DNA from: Parasponia andersonii
Taxonomy: Eukaryota > Streptophyta > Magnoliopsida > Rosales > Cannabaceae
Length of the DNA: 64,000 nt
Assembly: GCA_002914805.1 (NCBI GenBank)
Contig: JXTB01000035.1
Location: 1 to 64,000 of the forward strand
Reading direction: 5' to 3'
The notes under the pieces were generated by a model. It was not told where the DNA came from, did no database searches, and was given only the letters and a program-made list of their open reading frames with translations. A program made the translations under genes and the position numbers. This document shows, piece after piece, positions 40,112 to 51,799 of the stretch (position 1 is its first letter; every line of letters begins with the position of its first letter).

Positions 40112-40537
40112 ATGTCGGCGGTCGAACCACCCTTCATTGCACCTTTGAGTAATCTTGAGCAGATCTTGCAGTCAATCACGCCGTTTGTACATGCCCAATA
40201 TCTTTCGAAGGTTCCCAAATTGGGTTGGATCAGTTTCGGTTTCGATTTCATGTTTTTTGTTTTGCTCAAAACAATGGTCCTTTTGGATATATTGTCTTTA
40301 TTCTAATCTGGGTTTTTGGTTATGGGCAACGAAGAATGGGTGGAGGCCTTGTGATGTGGAAGCTCGGCCATTTTTTGTGTTGGGTGATCTGTGGGTAAAT
40401 TTCAAGGAGTGGAGCACTTATGGTGTGGGAGTGCCTCTAATATTGAATGTCTATGATAGTGTGGTTCAATACTACGTTCCTTATCTATCCTCCATTCAAA
40501 TATATGGCGACTCTACAAAGTTATCCATAAAGCCGAG
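40112..40537 (+). pseudogene. Captured fragment of a DUF789-family gene
   Basis: Two exon-like pieces keep the family sequence. The first (40112-40210) starts with an ATG and reads SNLEQILQSITPFVHAQYLS. The second (40335-40537) reads WRPCDVEARPFFVLGDLW, then FKEWSTYGVGVPLILN and VVQYYVPYLSSIQIYGDS. Both match the N-terminal half of plant DUF789 proteins, whose function is unknown. A 124-bp intron with GT/AG borders separates them and a GT donor follows the second piece, so the capture was from genomic DNA, not from mRNA. The rest of the DUF789 domain was not found downstream. A GC-richer leader with CCTCCC motifs (39890-40080) may be the donor gene's 5' untranslated region. About 101 codons remain of a protein normally several times longer. 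Confidence 0.75.
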
Positions 40538-42320
40538 GTATTAAAGCGCGCTAATTTTTTTGTGCATTTGAATATACTTACTGGGAAGCATTTTGACCCT
40601 ATTATGGGACTTTTTTGTTAATTTGGTATATGAATTGTTGTGAGTTGTGACAGATGTAATCTTGTAATATTGGTTCATTAGTTTTGTTCTCTAAATGCTT
40701 CTACTCAAAATTATTTTTTTGAGCTAGTCGGAGAATGACTTTTCACTATATGGGTGGGTTCTCTTAGATTTTGAACGTCAATATGTTGTGACCATGTCGT
40801 AGACAAGGGCCCTGAAACTTGATGCTTTTTTTTTCCTAAAAAACAAATAGTCATGCTGATAATTCACTTGCCATGCTATGAAATTGCAACTACCTCCAAA
40901 GTTATTAATTGTAAGTCTCTAATTTTATACCAGCACCATTTCATACAGAACCTTTTTTTTTTAATTCCTTTTCTTTATATAAAGCATCTAGTCTTTTCAG
41001 GATTTTGCATTTGCTTCCATTCTTGGACTGTTTCTTTCATTCTCAGAATGGATTGCACTCTCTTATTTAGTCAAGCTATGTGGTCAAAACATAGAAGGTT
41101 TCTCCTAATGTCCCTCTCTCTCAATCCCTTAGCTTGTGTAAGTTGTTAAGCATAGAAAAGAGGCATGCCAATGAGATATGTGACTTTCGATAAGTCAAAA
41201 GAAATATTCATAAGGATTTCTGGTCAATGGTGATTTTGCTAGATTTGGTGTTTAATTTTGTTGTATCTTATTGAAATGTGGCATCTCGCATTCTCTAAGG
41301 ATTTCATGTCTCTGGATTTGCAAAAGACTATTGCTGGCTCATCCCCTTAGCAATTGTTTATTTTGCACACGATATATCAGAAGGTTAGTATAGCTTTCTA
41401 ATGGAGTCTATATCCAGCTAACAATTTACAACCTGAAACGTAACTTGGAAAGCGTAGTAATTAAGTTGTGGTTAGTTCCAAATATATAAAATGTTATAAA
41501 AATACTACAATTATTGGAGATGAAGTTTATGGAAAATTTTTTGTGTGTTTATGCTTATCCCAATTTAGTTATTAATCGTTGAGATACAAAACTAAAATTT
41601 TTAGCTACTTCTCTTTTAGCTCGAAGCTTTATTTTCTCTTTAGCTTTTGTTTGTTTAATATTCTCGTGAATCATTGATTCTTTCTTAATTTCGAATGACA
41701 GGAACAAATCAAATCAATAGATATCCTTAGAGACAAATGAACTTAGAGATGCCGAGGATGTGGGTAAGATTATCTAAAGTCATTATTTCTATGAACTTAA
41801 AAATTGTAGATTGTTTATAAACTATTGGATTCTCTATAATCAAGCATCCATTTTTTTTTTCTTTTTCAAATAGGAAATCAACTATTTCAAGAGTTGATTT
41901 GACTCTCGACAGCAACAGCCATTATATCCAATTGATGCTTGGTTGTTACTTTTTATCATTCTTATATTTTGAAAAAAATATGTTCATTGTATGTCTCTCT
42001 CTCTTGCTGGCTCTTTCAAATACAGCAAAGGCTATTTTATGCAGCGTTAGTTTTACAACTCTACAACAACGACCTCAACGTCCAATCGCCACCTCCACCT
42101 CATAGGATAGAGTTTATTTTTTTTTTTATATTGTAAATTTATGAATAATTTGTATCACTTTTACTATTTAATAATTTTTTTAATAATTTACTTGTTATTA
42201 ATTATTAATATATGAATTAATTATATATATTCTTAAATTATTTATCAATTACTAAAAATTTTAATTATTTATTAGTAATTATTAATTGATAAATACTAAT
42301 AAATAGTTAATTTTTTAAAA
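40538..42320. other. CACTA interior downstream of the gene fragment
   Basis: Mixed AT-rich DNA, possibly intron sequence of the captured gene followed by unrelated filler. Open frames at 40853-41149 and 41899-42105 have no recognisable domain. Confidence 0.4.
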
Positions 42321-42324
42321 TTTA

Positions 42325-42825
42325 ATATGACATTTGCCGACGCATAAATGCTAGGACGTCGGCCAAAGTTTTATAAATTCAAAAAAAATTAATTATTAAC
42401 TTTCCCCTTTCCTGACACATTTGTGCGTCGATAAAGAGTCTAATATTTGCCGATGTATATTTTGTGTCGACATAAGTCTGACTCTTTCACCGACGCAAGA
42501 CTTTTACTAACGTAAAATATACATCGGCAAATGTCAGACTTTTGTTAATGTGTATTTTGCATCGGTGTAAGTCTGATCTTTTCACCGATGCAAGATGTTC
42601 GCCGATGCAATGCATACGTCGGCATAAGCCCATGATGTGTTGGTAAGAGTACATTTTGCCGACGCGTGTCATTTTTTGTCGGTACTTGACTTTTAGTTAT
42701 GGTCTTTCGCCAACGATGTCTGCCGACAGAAAATTGCGTCAGTAAAAGTCAAAAGACTTTTACCGACGCATTTTGAATACTTTTACTCATGCGTCAATAC
42801 GTCGGCGAAAGTCTTATTCCTTGTA
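42325..42825. repeat. Right subterminal repeat array of the CACTA element
   Basis: About 15 copies of TTTGCCGACGCA/TGCGTCGGCAAA-like motifs in both orientations are packed into 500 bases, denser than in the left array. Examples are TTTGCCGACGCATAAATG at about 42332, CACCGACGCAAGACTTTTAC at 42489 and TTTTACCGACGCATTTTG at 42757. Confidence 0.8.
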
Positions 42826-42828
42826 GTG

Positions 42829-42831
42829 AGT
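42829..42831. repeat. Right target duplication (AGT) of the CACTA element
   Basis: It matches AGT at 37214-37216. Confidence 0.75.
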
Positions 42832-43203
42832 AAACGTACTATAAACGAATAACACAATTAAACAATGAAATTTTTACCGATTTTAATTATTTCACAACTT
42901 AAGGGGTGTCGCTGTAGATCTGTAGATTTTTTTTTAAGGTTTGCATAATACTTACATAAAACAGGATGTGGCAATATTGTAATTTTCTATTTTATTTTTT
43001 ATTTCTTTTGTTTTTTGGGGATTATTCACTTATTTGATCGCATACAAGTATATTTTTATGAACATATGTAAAAATAAAATGGGCACGCCGAATCTTCTTT
43101 AACCAACCAAATTAATGATAAACATAAAGACAAAGGGACTCGGTTTAATTAGATCTAGTGACGTTATACATATATTTTGTGTGTATATATATATATATAT
43201 ATA
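42832..43203. other. Short spacer between the CACTA and Tat elements
   Basis: AT-rich DNA ending in a (TA)n tract (43183-43203) into which the Tat element inserted. No gene is seen. Confidence 0.6.
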
Positions 43204-43799
43204 TGTTGACGGAATGAATTTAAGAAATTGCAAGATGTGGCTTATGTGTGAAAAGGGTTGATCAATCAAAGAAAGTAAAAGAGACAAAAATTTTATAGTG
43301 GTTCGGCCCCAAAAAAGATGAGCCTACGTCCACTGTTGTTCACTATTTTCTGGAAGATTACAAGAGTTTTGTTAAGTTTCCAGGAAGTAAAAGTAATAAA
43401 TCCCCAAAGTTCTCTCCAGAAATCGAAGATCCTTCGCAACAGCATTAATCTCCCTTAATATAGGTGAGGGTAGCTCAATGTTTCCCAATTGTGAAAATAG
43501 GTATGTGTATAATCAGAAAATATAATTTGAGTAACAATATAACTGGATAATAACTTAAATGAGATGACTAGTCGATCTTGAAAGAGAAACTTTTGTTTCC
43601 CTTTCTTTGTAGATTACTCGTTTGACGAAGCTTGGTCTAGTTTCCTTTTCATTCTGGTCGCACTTTATTCGAAAGGAGGTCGCATTCGACTTACTCGGAA
43701 GAGGTCGCACTTAACTTACTCGTGCGACCTGACACGTTCTCTTAGTTGCTAACTTTCCCTTTCTGGCATTAACCAATATATAGGTTTTTAGACCGCACA
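43204..43799 (-). repeat. 3' LTR of the Tat element
   Basis: This 596-bp copy ends at GACCGCACA on the + strand. It matches 53587-54220, and both contain the unusual TTCGGCCCC/GGTCGCA blocks. The other copy is slightly longer at its interior end. Confidence 0.88.
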
Positions 43800-44824
43800 A
43801 CAATTACCTCTCAGCTCCATTAGTTCTTTAGGATAAAATGGAGCTTCCTTCTAAGTGCGAGCTTATAAATGTGACATTATGATATTATCTTGAGATCTTC
43901 AAAGAGTCATCAATTCTCAAATCATATCTTTTCATAATCACGCGTACTTTCTCCTGACAGATGAAACCACGTGTCACCTTTTTTCAGCAAAACTCGAGGA
44001 GACTTTCCGTTTTTTTAAGCAGACACAATGATAGCGATGACGCCAGCTGTTGTCTTAAATCGAGTCGTTTCAAATTTTGAAAAGATACCGATTTAATTTC
44101 AGAAAATCAACTCCACGTGAACTTCGGCTTTTGGATCTAAAAATTAAATACCTTGATCTACGGTTGTGATTTGATGACGCTCGACATATATATATCGAAA
44201 AATTTTATCCGCCTCTTCTTCAAAACTCGAACCCTATCGCCCTATTTCTCTCACTTCTGAAGTCTGAAGCACTCATAAGGAAAATTCCCCCCGGCATCCT
44301 CTTCTGTTTCACAGCTCACACAAATCTGTCATCGACTGAGTTATGCCGCAATCCTTCAGACGACATCTCGGTCCTTCAATCTTCGAAGAAAAGTTAGTAT
44401 ATATCTTTTCTCTCTCTTATTATTCTTCGATTTTTCAGAAAACTCTCAGATTTTATTTTTAGAAATAGGGACAAATTGTAGAGCCTAAATACCCTAAATA
44501 AGATCTCATCCCACACTCGGATAGAATGAAAAATAGTAATTTTTCAGACCCGCTCCGTTAATTTAGAAGAACATTTTTTTGATGATCGATGAACCCTATT
44601 AAGAATTTTAGGATCTAAATCCTTATTTTTTGAAAACTATAATCAGCCGAGTGACGAATTATCGAAGAACTGCTCGAACACTTTTTATGAATCCGTAGAT
44701 CGATTAGAAAAAATCCGATGAGCAGCTTAATGATGCAATCCTAGGATGACCTCTAAAATTACTCGCATATAGTGAAGATCCATGATGCTCGCATAGGACT
44801 AAACTCATCCATATTTCTTTTCAG
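43800..44824 (+). other. Leader region of the Tat antisense ORF
   Basis: About 1 kb lies between the 3' LTR and the first methionine of the antisense ORF. A CATATATATATCG TATA-like site near 44186 followed by a pyrimidine-rich CTTCTTC leader could drive + strand transcription. The purine-rich tract expected before the 3' LTR (on the - strand, GGAGCTGAGAGG) lies at about 43806-43819. Confidence 0.45.
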
Positions 44825-46950
44825 ATGTCTAGTAGTGAGGATTTTAGGGAAGAGAATGCATTCTCAGGAGAATCTTCCAATACCAGCATTAGGTCTATAA
44901 ATCTTAATGACTATCTTGAGTCAGAACCTGAAGTAGAGATAACCGGGGTCAGGCAAAATAGTCCTCACATAGGCGACCTTCCTCTGGACCAATGGCCTCG
45001 GCATATCAGGGATGCCCCTGCATTTGCAACGGGCTACCAATATGTAGAGGGAGATTGGTCATGTACCAATATAAGGACGAGCTGCACAACGAACAGACTC
45101 AGCAAGATCGTATGTAACTACAAGATCGCCATCCCTCTTGGCCTTCCCATGGAGTCCAATCGACTACACACACCACCTCGCAGAATCGCCTCATTCTCTG
45201 AAGCAGTTCTCAAATGCGGTGTCCACCTCCCACTTTATCCATACATAAAATCAATCGTCGATTACTATGGAGTCGTCCATTTTCAACTAACTCCAAACAC
45301 ATATAGATATATGATAGGTCTGTACATACTATACCATAAATTAGGTTTAGAAACCCCCACTCCTGAAGAGTTCGCTTGGTTCTACTTAGTGAAATTAAAC
45401 CCGTCAGACTTCGACTTCTTCTATGCGAGCAAGTGGCCGAACTAAGCCATAAAAACTATCTACGGGGTCCGCAACAACATGAGAAAATGAAAAAGTCTAT
45501 TTTTCCACTTTGACTACGCGGATAACGGCTTCTTTCAGAACCCTAGTAGGTAACTTTCAGCTTATTGCCTTTTCTACATAAATATATTATTCTGATCCTA
45601 TTCATATGTCATCGCAGATAACAGGGAATGACCAGGTCTCTCCAAAGAGCAGCTCGCAAGGGTGTATAAAATAAACAACCTTCCGATCGAAGAATTTGAT
45701 TGGAAGAAGCTTGAGACGTCCAAGAAATTAGTTACTTGCGGACTGCTTCCAAGGGGAGCCGCCTTTCTAAATTCTGCCCATTGTCCAGCCAAACCCTCGA
45801 GCTCGAAAAAGAAGCCAAGCAAGCAAAAGGATAAGAGTGCCTCGTCTTCTAAACCTAGGAAACGAAAAATACCTGCCACTCCTACAACCTCGGAACCATC
45901 ATCTTAAGAAGCCGCATCGCCACCAATTTCTTAGCAACAAGAATATAGTTATTTTTCTCTTCTTTTTGTCGCATTGTACACATTGTATGCTAACCAACCA
46001 TCTATACAAATATGGCAATCGGCAGCAGACTGCGAGCACCGTCTTCAACTCTGGGGTCGATGGCAAAGTCCAAGACACCAGAAGGCACACTAGCTTCGTT
46101 GAAAGGGAAAGAGAAGGTCGACACTTCAAAGAAACAAAAGGTCGCCTTTGAAGATATCCCAACAAGCTCGCCTCCTGCTCAGCCTCCACTAACTGCGAGC
46201 CAATCTGAGTCATCCAAGGAGACGGCCACTTCTGATGAAGGACCGAGCCAGGTCAATAAAGACGAGGAATTTTTTGCACTCCTTCGCCAACTATCAGAAA
46301 AAGCTGGTATGAGCGCGGCCTTCATCGACCGTTTTACCTCTAAGGATGGCTGGGAGAGGATGAAATGACGACCAGTCAAGATCGCTTTCAGCTCTGCAAT
46401 GAAGATGTTGGCGAATGTAAGTATCCTCTGTCTCCACTCTTTAATGTACTTTTCTGGTATTGATGTGTTATATTTTCAGACTACTGCAATTGCTGTCCTG
46501 ATGCATGATCCAATCCTTAAATGTTTGAAAAAAGCTGAAAAAGTCGAAGAAATAACACAAGCATTCGAGGACTCAGAGAAAGCTCGTGAGGAAAAGAGAA
46601 AAGCCTTCGAATTAGAGAGGCAGCAGCTGCTCAAAGGTCTGACCAAGGAAAAGCTGGAAAATGAGAAGCTCGAGGAGAAAATTAAAGAACTTGAGAAGAT
46701 CATCTTTGAGCATTTAGATCGCATAAAAGAGGCGACAACAGAGGCGGCTCACAAGGCTATAGAAGAGATCAAGGCTACAGAAGGCAAGGAGCTCGAAGAA
46801 AAAGCCAGTGACATCACCTCGTCGACCATAACATATAATATTTTCTACGAGCATCCGGACTTCGACTTTTCATCCTTGGTGAAGATGTGGTTGAGCTTGT
46901 CCAGAGTTGGAGGGAAGTGGAGGCTGCCAAAACTGGAGATGGTGGAGTGA
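44825..46950 (+). mobile_element. Antisense ORF region of the Tat element
   Basis: The region is oriented against gag-pol. Its first part (44825-45445) resembles the 'putative gypsy-type transposon' domain (Pfam Transposase_28-like) known from antisense ORFs of Tat elements, with GLPMESNRLHTPPRR-type basic sequence and a hydrophobic LTPNTYRYMIGLYIL stretch. Later parts hold Lys/Ser-rich linkers (45780-45900, 46030-46330) and a strong Glu/Lys coiled coil at about 46510-46810. Family members are thought to be spliced. The function is unknown. As part of a fossil it is treated as remains, although its first 200 codons are still open. Confidence 0.7.
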
Positions 46951-47739
46951 GCACATCTGTATTTTTTTTTTTTTTAATTTCAGAACAATACGAGCTTGGT
47001 CCCGTTTTTGTTTGTAATATTTTGCTTGCGTACGGGTGCGAGCTTTTATCAATAAATGGTTTATTCCTGCAAAATAATTAAAACATTGCATTGTAATATA
47101 AAGATGTATAATTTAACCAAGTAGTCAATCACTAGGTGACTGATCGGTACGCTATTGCGATTCGAATCCAACAAACTTAAAACGGGTTTTAAGCGTTATG
47201 ATAGAATAGGTCGCTTAAGAAAATAGTAAGTATGAGTAATGTAAACTCAATACTGTTTTTTAAAAGTTCCATGGCACAATATAATATAGCAATATATCAC
47301 ATCGAACAATGAACGTTTTGCTTAGTTACTTTATTATTCGAGGAGGGAAATTGCGTAATACGACATGCTATGGCATGAAAAGAGGAGAAAATCCTAAGAT
47401 TTTCTTAAAGTTTTAGAAATTCAGCAGCGATTTCTAAAATTCCAACCTCTAAATGGACATTTGCATAGTCCCTTAGGAAGCAAGTAGGAGATAATATTCT
47501 GATCACACTGCCCCCCGAGTTTTATGGTATTCGAATACTACCATAAATCTATAAAAGGTGAACCAAATTGAATGATCGATGAGAAGACATCCTTATTGAT
47601 GATGATGAATGACGACCAACGAATGATAAACAACGAATGACGAATATAAGTAGTTATCTTTATTGACGAATGACGAATACAAGATGCCCCACGAATGATG
47701 AATACATGAAGATTTATTGATAATAGTGACGAAATTATT
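46951..47739. mobile_element. Spacer between the antisense ORF and pol of the Tat element
   Basis: AT-rich, non-coding DNA where the two opposing reading regions converge. A stretch at 47560-47720 consists of short repeats of GAATGACGAAT-like sequence, a small degenerate tandem array. Confidence 0.5.
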
Positions 47740-48900
47740 CTGTATTCCAAGCATGCTCGATCTTTTGTCTACTAGTGCGAGCTAACTTATATGTCCCAAG
47801 TCGAATAACGACATCAATAAAATATGGTCCTTCCCAAGAGGGTCCAAATACACCAGCACAGTGCTCTTTATTATTCGATAGAACCTGTCGAAGAACAAGA
47901 TCACTAACTTCAAACCCTCAGCTTCTAACTTTAGAGTTATAATATCAAGTCGTGCGCTGTTGATATGATGCGATCTGAAGCTGAGACTACTCGCGCCTTT
48001 CTCCTAAAAGATCGAGCTCAATCCTCATCAGCGCACTATTCTGATCTTGCTCACAGGTAGATCATCGTAGAGAGCTCGCACCAATTTCTACTGGTACCAT
48101 TGCTTCGTATCCATAAGCTAAAGAGAATGGACTCTCTCCAGTAGTGGTTCGTTGAGTGGTGCGATAAGTCCATAATACTTCAGGGAGTACTTCTAGCTAA
48201 GCTCTTTTGTGCTCTTCCAGCTTTGTCTTTATGTTCTGTTTAAGTATCTTGTTTATAGTCTTGACCTATCCATTGGCTTGTGGATGAACAACAGTAGAGA
48301 AATTCTTCTTGATGCCTAAGTTGTCGCAGAAGTTACGGAACTCATCGCAGTCAAATTGTTTCCCATTATCAGAAATTATGGTATGCGGTATACCATAATA
48401 GCAGATTATAGATTTGTAAATAAAATCTATCATCTTCTTTGCGGAAATAGTACTCAAGACTTTCAGCTTCTGTCCATTTGGTGAAATAATCGACTGCGAC
48501 TACCGCATATTTTAATCCACCTCGCGCCAATAGAAACATTCTGATAATATCAATTCCTCACACTGCAAATGGCCATGGACTGGTCATTGGAGTTAGAGGA
48601 ACAAGTGGCATTCTAGGAATAGTTGCAAATCGTTGACATTTGTCACACCTCTTAGCAAATTAGCAAATTCCATTGTATCTTTCTTCATAGTTGGCTAAAA
48701 ATACATTTGTCTTAGAACTTTGTTCGCAAGTGCCTGCCCCCCAGAATGGTTTCCACATATTCCTTTGTGAATTTCCCTCATAATGTAGTGTGCTTTTTCT
48801 TCATCGACACATAATAACAACAGCGAACTAAAACTTCTTCAATAAAGCTTTTCATCATAGATGACATAGCGAGCTGCCTTTATTTGAAGTCGCTTTGTAT
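47740..48900 (-). mobile_element. Integrase region of the Tat element
   Basis: The - strand reads an integrase core with YGIPHTIISDNGKQF and FSTVVHPQANG around 48266-48457, preceded by the zinc-binding and linker part (to about 48800) and followed by the C-terminal part. The family enzyme inserts the cDNA into the host genome. The region is part of the broken pol. Confidence 0.75.
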
Positions 48901-49129
48901 CGTCTTTGTTTTCGGGGAGGTTACCATTTTATATATACTTCATTATAGGATCCATCCACGATGGTTTCTTGTCAACCGGCATGGTTATTTGGGGCTCTAC
49001 TTCAATACTTGGTTTTACAAGAAATTCGACAGGGACCATCTTTAGTAATTCGGCATCTTTTGTTGAGGAGAGCTTAGCTAGAGCATGTACCCGAATATTT
49101 TTAATGCGAGGAAGAAGTTGAATTTTATA

Positions 49130-50085
49130 GGCAGTAAATATCGAGAAGAGTCTTCATACCTCCTTTAAATAAGCCATCATTTTTTCTCCTCTTGCTTGAT
49201 AATCGCCGATCATTTGACAAACGACCAGCTGGGAATCATTGTATACCTCAATCATTTCGACCTTCATTTCTCGTGCGAGCTTTAGCCTAGCTATCAGTAC
49301 TTTATATTCTGCCTCATTATTTGATACTGAAAATTTGAAACGAAGTGCATAATGAATATTGTTTCCTTCAGGACTGATTAGTACTAAGCCCGCACCAGCC
49401 CCATTCTCATTTGATGATCAATCAAAGTAAAGTTTCCACAATTTTGATAAATCTGTAGCAGGTTTTTCGATTACATCTATGGGAAGATTGACATCATATA
49501 TGAATTTTGCAATGAAATCTGAGAGAGTTTGCCCTTTAATCGCAGTACGGGGTTGAAAATTGATGTCAAACTGACTCAACTCAATTGCCCACTTAAGTAG
49601 TCATCCTGAAGCTTCAGGTTTTTGCAAAACCTGCTTTAACGGAAAATTCGTGAAAACTTTGATGGAGTGCACATGAAAATAAGGTCAAAGCTTCCTGGAT
49701 GCGACGATGAGTGCTAACGCCAACTTCTCTATCTCTGGATATCTTGCTTCGGCATCGAGCAATTTTTACTTATGTAGTATACTGGTCGCTGTATCTTTTC
49801 TTCTTCTCGAATTAACGCAGCACTTGTCGCATATTTAGAAACAGCGAGGTATAAATACAATTCTTCCCCTGGGTTTAGCGTCGACAAGAGTGAAGGAAAA
49901 CCTAAGTATGCTTTCAATTCTCGAAATGCCTGCTCGCATTCTTCCGTCCACTCGAACCTATTCGAACCCTTCAGTACTTTGAAGAATGGTTGGCACTTAT
50001 CTGTTGACCTGGATACAAATCGACTTAATGCAGCCACTCTTCCCGCTAGGCTTTGAACATCTTTGGGTTTGCGGGGGGATTGCAT
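49130..50085 (-). mobile_element. Dual RNase H region of the Tat element
   Basis: At 49729-50085 the - strand encodes the gypsy RNase H beginning, with FEWTEECEQAFRELKAYL and PVYYISK. Further on, near 49150-49450, lies a second plant RNase H-like domain with the NNEAEY motif (49304-49321) and YNDSQLVV. The second domain, acquired in the Tat lineage, supports the lineage call. It is broken. Confidence 0.75.
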
Positions 50086-50099
50086 ATCGATTAGTGCTT

Positions 50100-50943
50100 G
50101 TATCTTCTAGGGATTAGCTTCGATTCCTCGCTGGTTGACCATGAACCCCAGGAATTTTCCAGATCCTACCCTGAATACGCACTTCTGGGGGTTTAACCTC
50201 ATCTGATATTTTCGAAGAATTTTGAACATCTCATCAAGATTCTTGATGTGATCTTCAGCTTCCTTCGATTTCACAAGCATGTCATCAGCATATACTTCCA
50301 TTGTCTTGCCAATTTGTTTTGCAAACATCATATTGACAAGACGCTGATAAGTCGCTCCCACGTTGATGAGTCCAAAAGGCATCTTCTTGTAACAGTACAA
50401 TCCTCGGTCAGTGATGAACGAAGTATGCTCCTCATCAAGTTCGTACATGGGGATTTGATTATATCTAGAATATACGTCCATAAAGCTTAACAGTTCATGT
50501 TCTGACGTCGCATCTACGAGTTGGTCGATTCTCGGAAGGGGAAAACTGTCCTTCGGGCACGCGTTGTTGAGGTCGGTGAAATCGATACAAGTTCTCCACT
50601 TCCTGTTAGGTTTCTTTACTAAAACTGGGTTTGCAAGCCAGTTTGGATAGAAAGATTACCTAATGAATCCAATCTCGAGCAGCTTCTCTACCTCTTCTTT
50701 CAATGCGACGTAGCTTTTTGGATTCATGGTTCTTCTTTTTTGCCGCACAGGCTTCCTCGTCGTATCTATATTGAGGCGGTGACACATTATATTCGGATCA
50801 ATCCTCACCATATCCGAATGTTGCCATGCGAAGATATCCAAATTTGATTTTAGAAAAGCGATTAATGAAGCTCGCATAGGTTCTTGAAGCTTCTCTCCGA
50901 TTTTAAGAACCTTCGAAGACCTATCGATTGGCAAATCTTCCAA
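50100..50943 (-). mobile_element. Reverse transcriptase region of the Tat element
   Basis: The - strand reads IFAWQHSDM and PVRQKRR at the entry, FMDVYSRYNQIPM-type palm sequence, MPFGLINVGATYQRLVN and the catalytic YADDMLVKS. This is a Ty3/gypsy reverse transcriptase. It is part of the broken pol. Confidence 0.85.
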
Positions 50944-51133
50944 GTCTTCTATAGGTCCAGTTTTGACCTCACCATCAATTTCTCGAGGGTTAAGTCATCG
51001 AATGATGTTCCACTTGATGCTTCGCTTGACGCTTCTGATGCTTTCCTTGATGTTTCTCCTTGTAGCTGGACCATCATCGTGCGAGGTGCCATATCTTTTG
51101 TTGCAAGCTTTATTGAGTTATTATAACAAATCC

Positions 51134-51760
51134 TCACATCATATTGGTTGCCTCATACCTCGCCACTCCTTGTTGAGTTAGGAACTTCATAAGGAGATGA
51201 TAGATTGAAGTTACTACTCGAAGTTCCCTCAGTATCGGTCGTCCTAGTACAGCATTAAATAAAGAGGAGCAATCCACAACTAAGAATTGGGTCATTACTG
51301 TTGAAACCATATGATAGGTTCTAACGTTGACCACTAACTCAATCATGCCCCTGGGCATTATGCTGTTACCAGTAAATCCGTAGAGTGGAGTAACAGCGGG
51401 CTTCAGGTCACTTTCACTCAACCTCATCTTCTTGAAGGCCTCATAGTACAGGATGTCGACAGCGCTGCCATTATCGACCAATACTCGCCATAGTTGCGTG
51501 CTTCCACAGTTGATCTTTATGACCAACGCATCATTGTGCAGGTAATGGACCTCTCTGGCATCCTGCTCCGTAAAGGTAATATCCATATCCGGTACCCGTT
51601 GAAGCTTTCGTAGTCGCTGCTCGAGATGCATGACATTAGTTAATGGTTGCTGTCGCGCTTCTCGTGCGTACCTATCTTGCGCTCTCTTCGAATTTCCACC
51701 GATGTGCGGGCCTCCAAAAATAGTTCCATCTCGTGTTGAATTTCTGGAGGTCACTGTCGG
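51134..51760 (-). mobile_element. Protease region of the Tat element
   Basis: The - strand contains RVLVDNGSAVDILYYEAFKK, the retropepsin active-site region of gypsy elements, then PRGMIELVV and FNAVLGRPILRELRVV. In Tat-type elements the protease follows gag, as here. Confidence 0.8.
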
Positions 51761-51799
51761 TCTTCTTCTCGCCTTTCATTGTTCAGTTTAGTGTACTGC

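Larger units (their letters stand above)
37217..42828. mobile_element. Non-autonomous CACTA (En/Spm) transposon carrying a host gene fragment
   Basis: The left end TACTACAAGAAA and right end TTCCTTGTAGTG are the CACTA-type terminal inverted repeat, 10 of 12 bases matching with the first C changed to T on the left. AGT flanks both ends. Both subterminal regions are filled with copies of CCGACGCA/TGCGTCGG-like motifs, as expected for transposase binding. Over its 5612 bp there is no TNPD-like or TNPA-like transposase, so movement would need another element. The interior holds a long degenerate minisatellite and a two-exon fragment of a DUF789-family gene, which makes this a Pack-CACTA. Orientation cannot be set without transposase genes. 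Confidence 0.85.

Noticed and set aside
40853-41149. Open frame of 98 codons in the CACTA interior
   Set aside because: No similarity to DUF789 or to CACTA transposases could be seen. It is probably chance in intron-like DNA.
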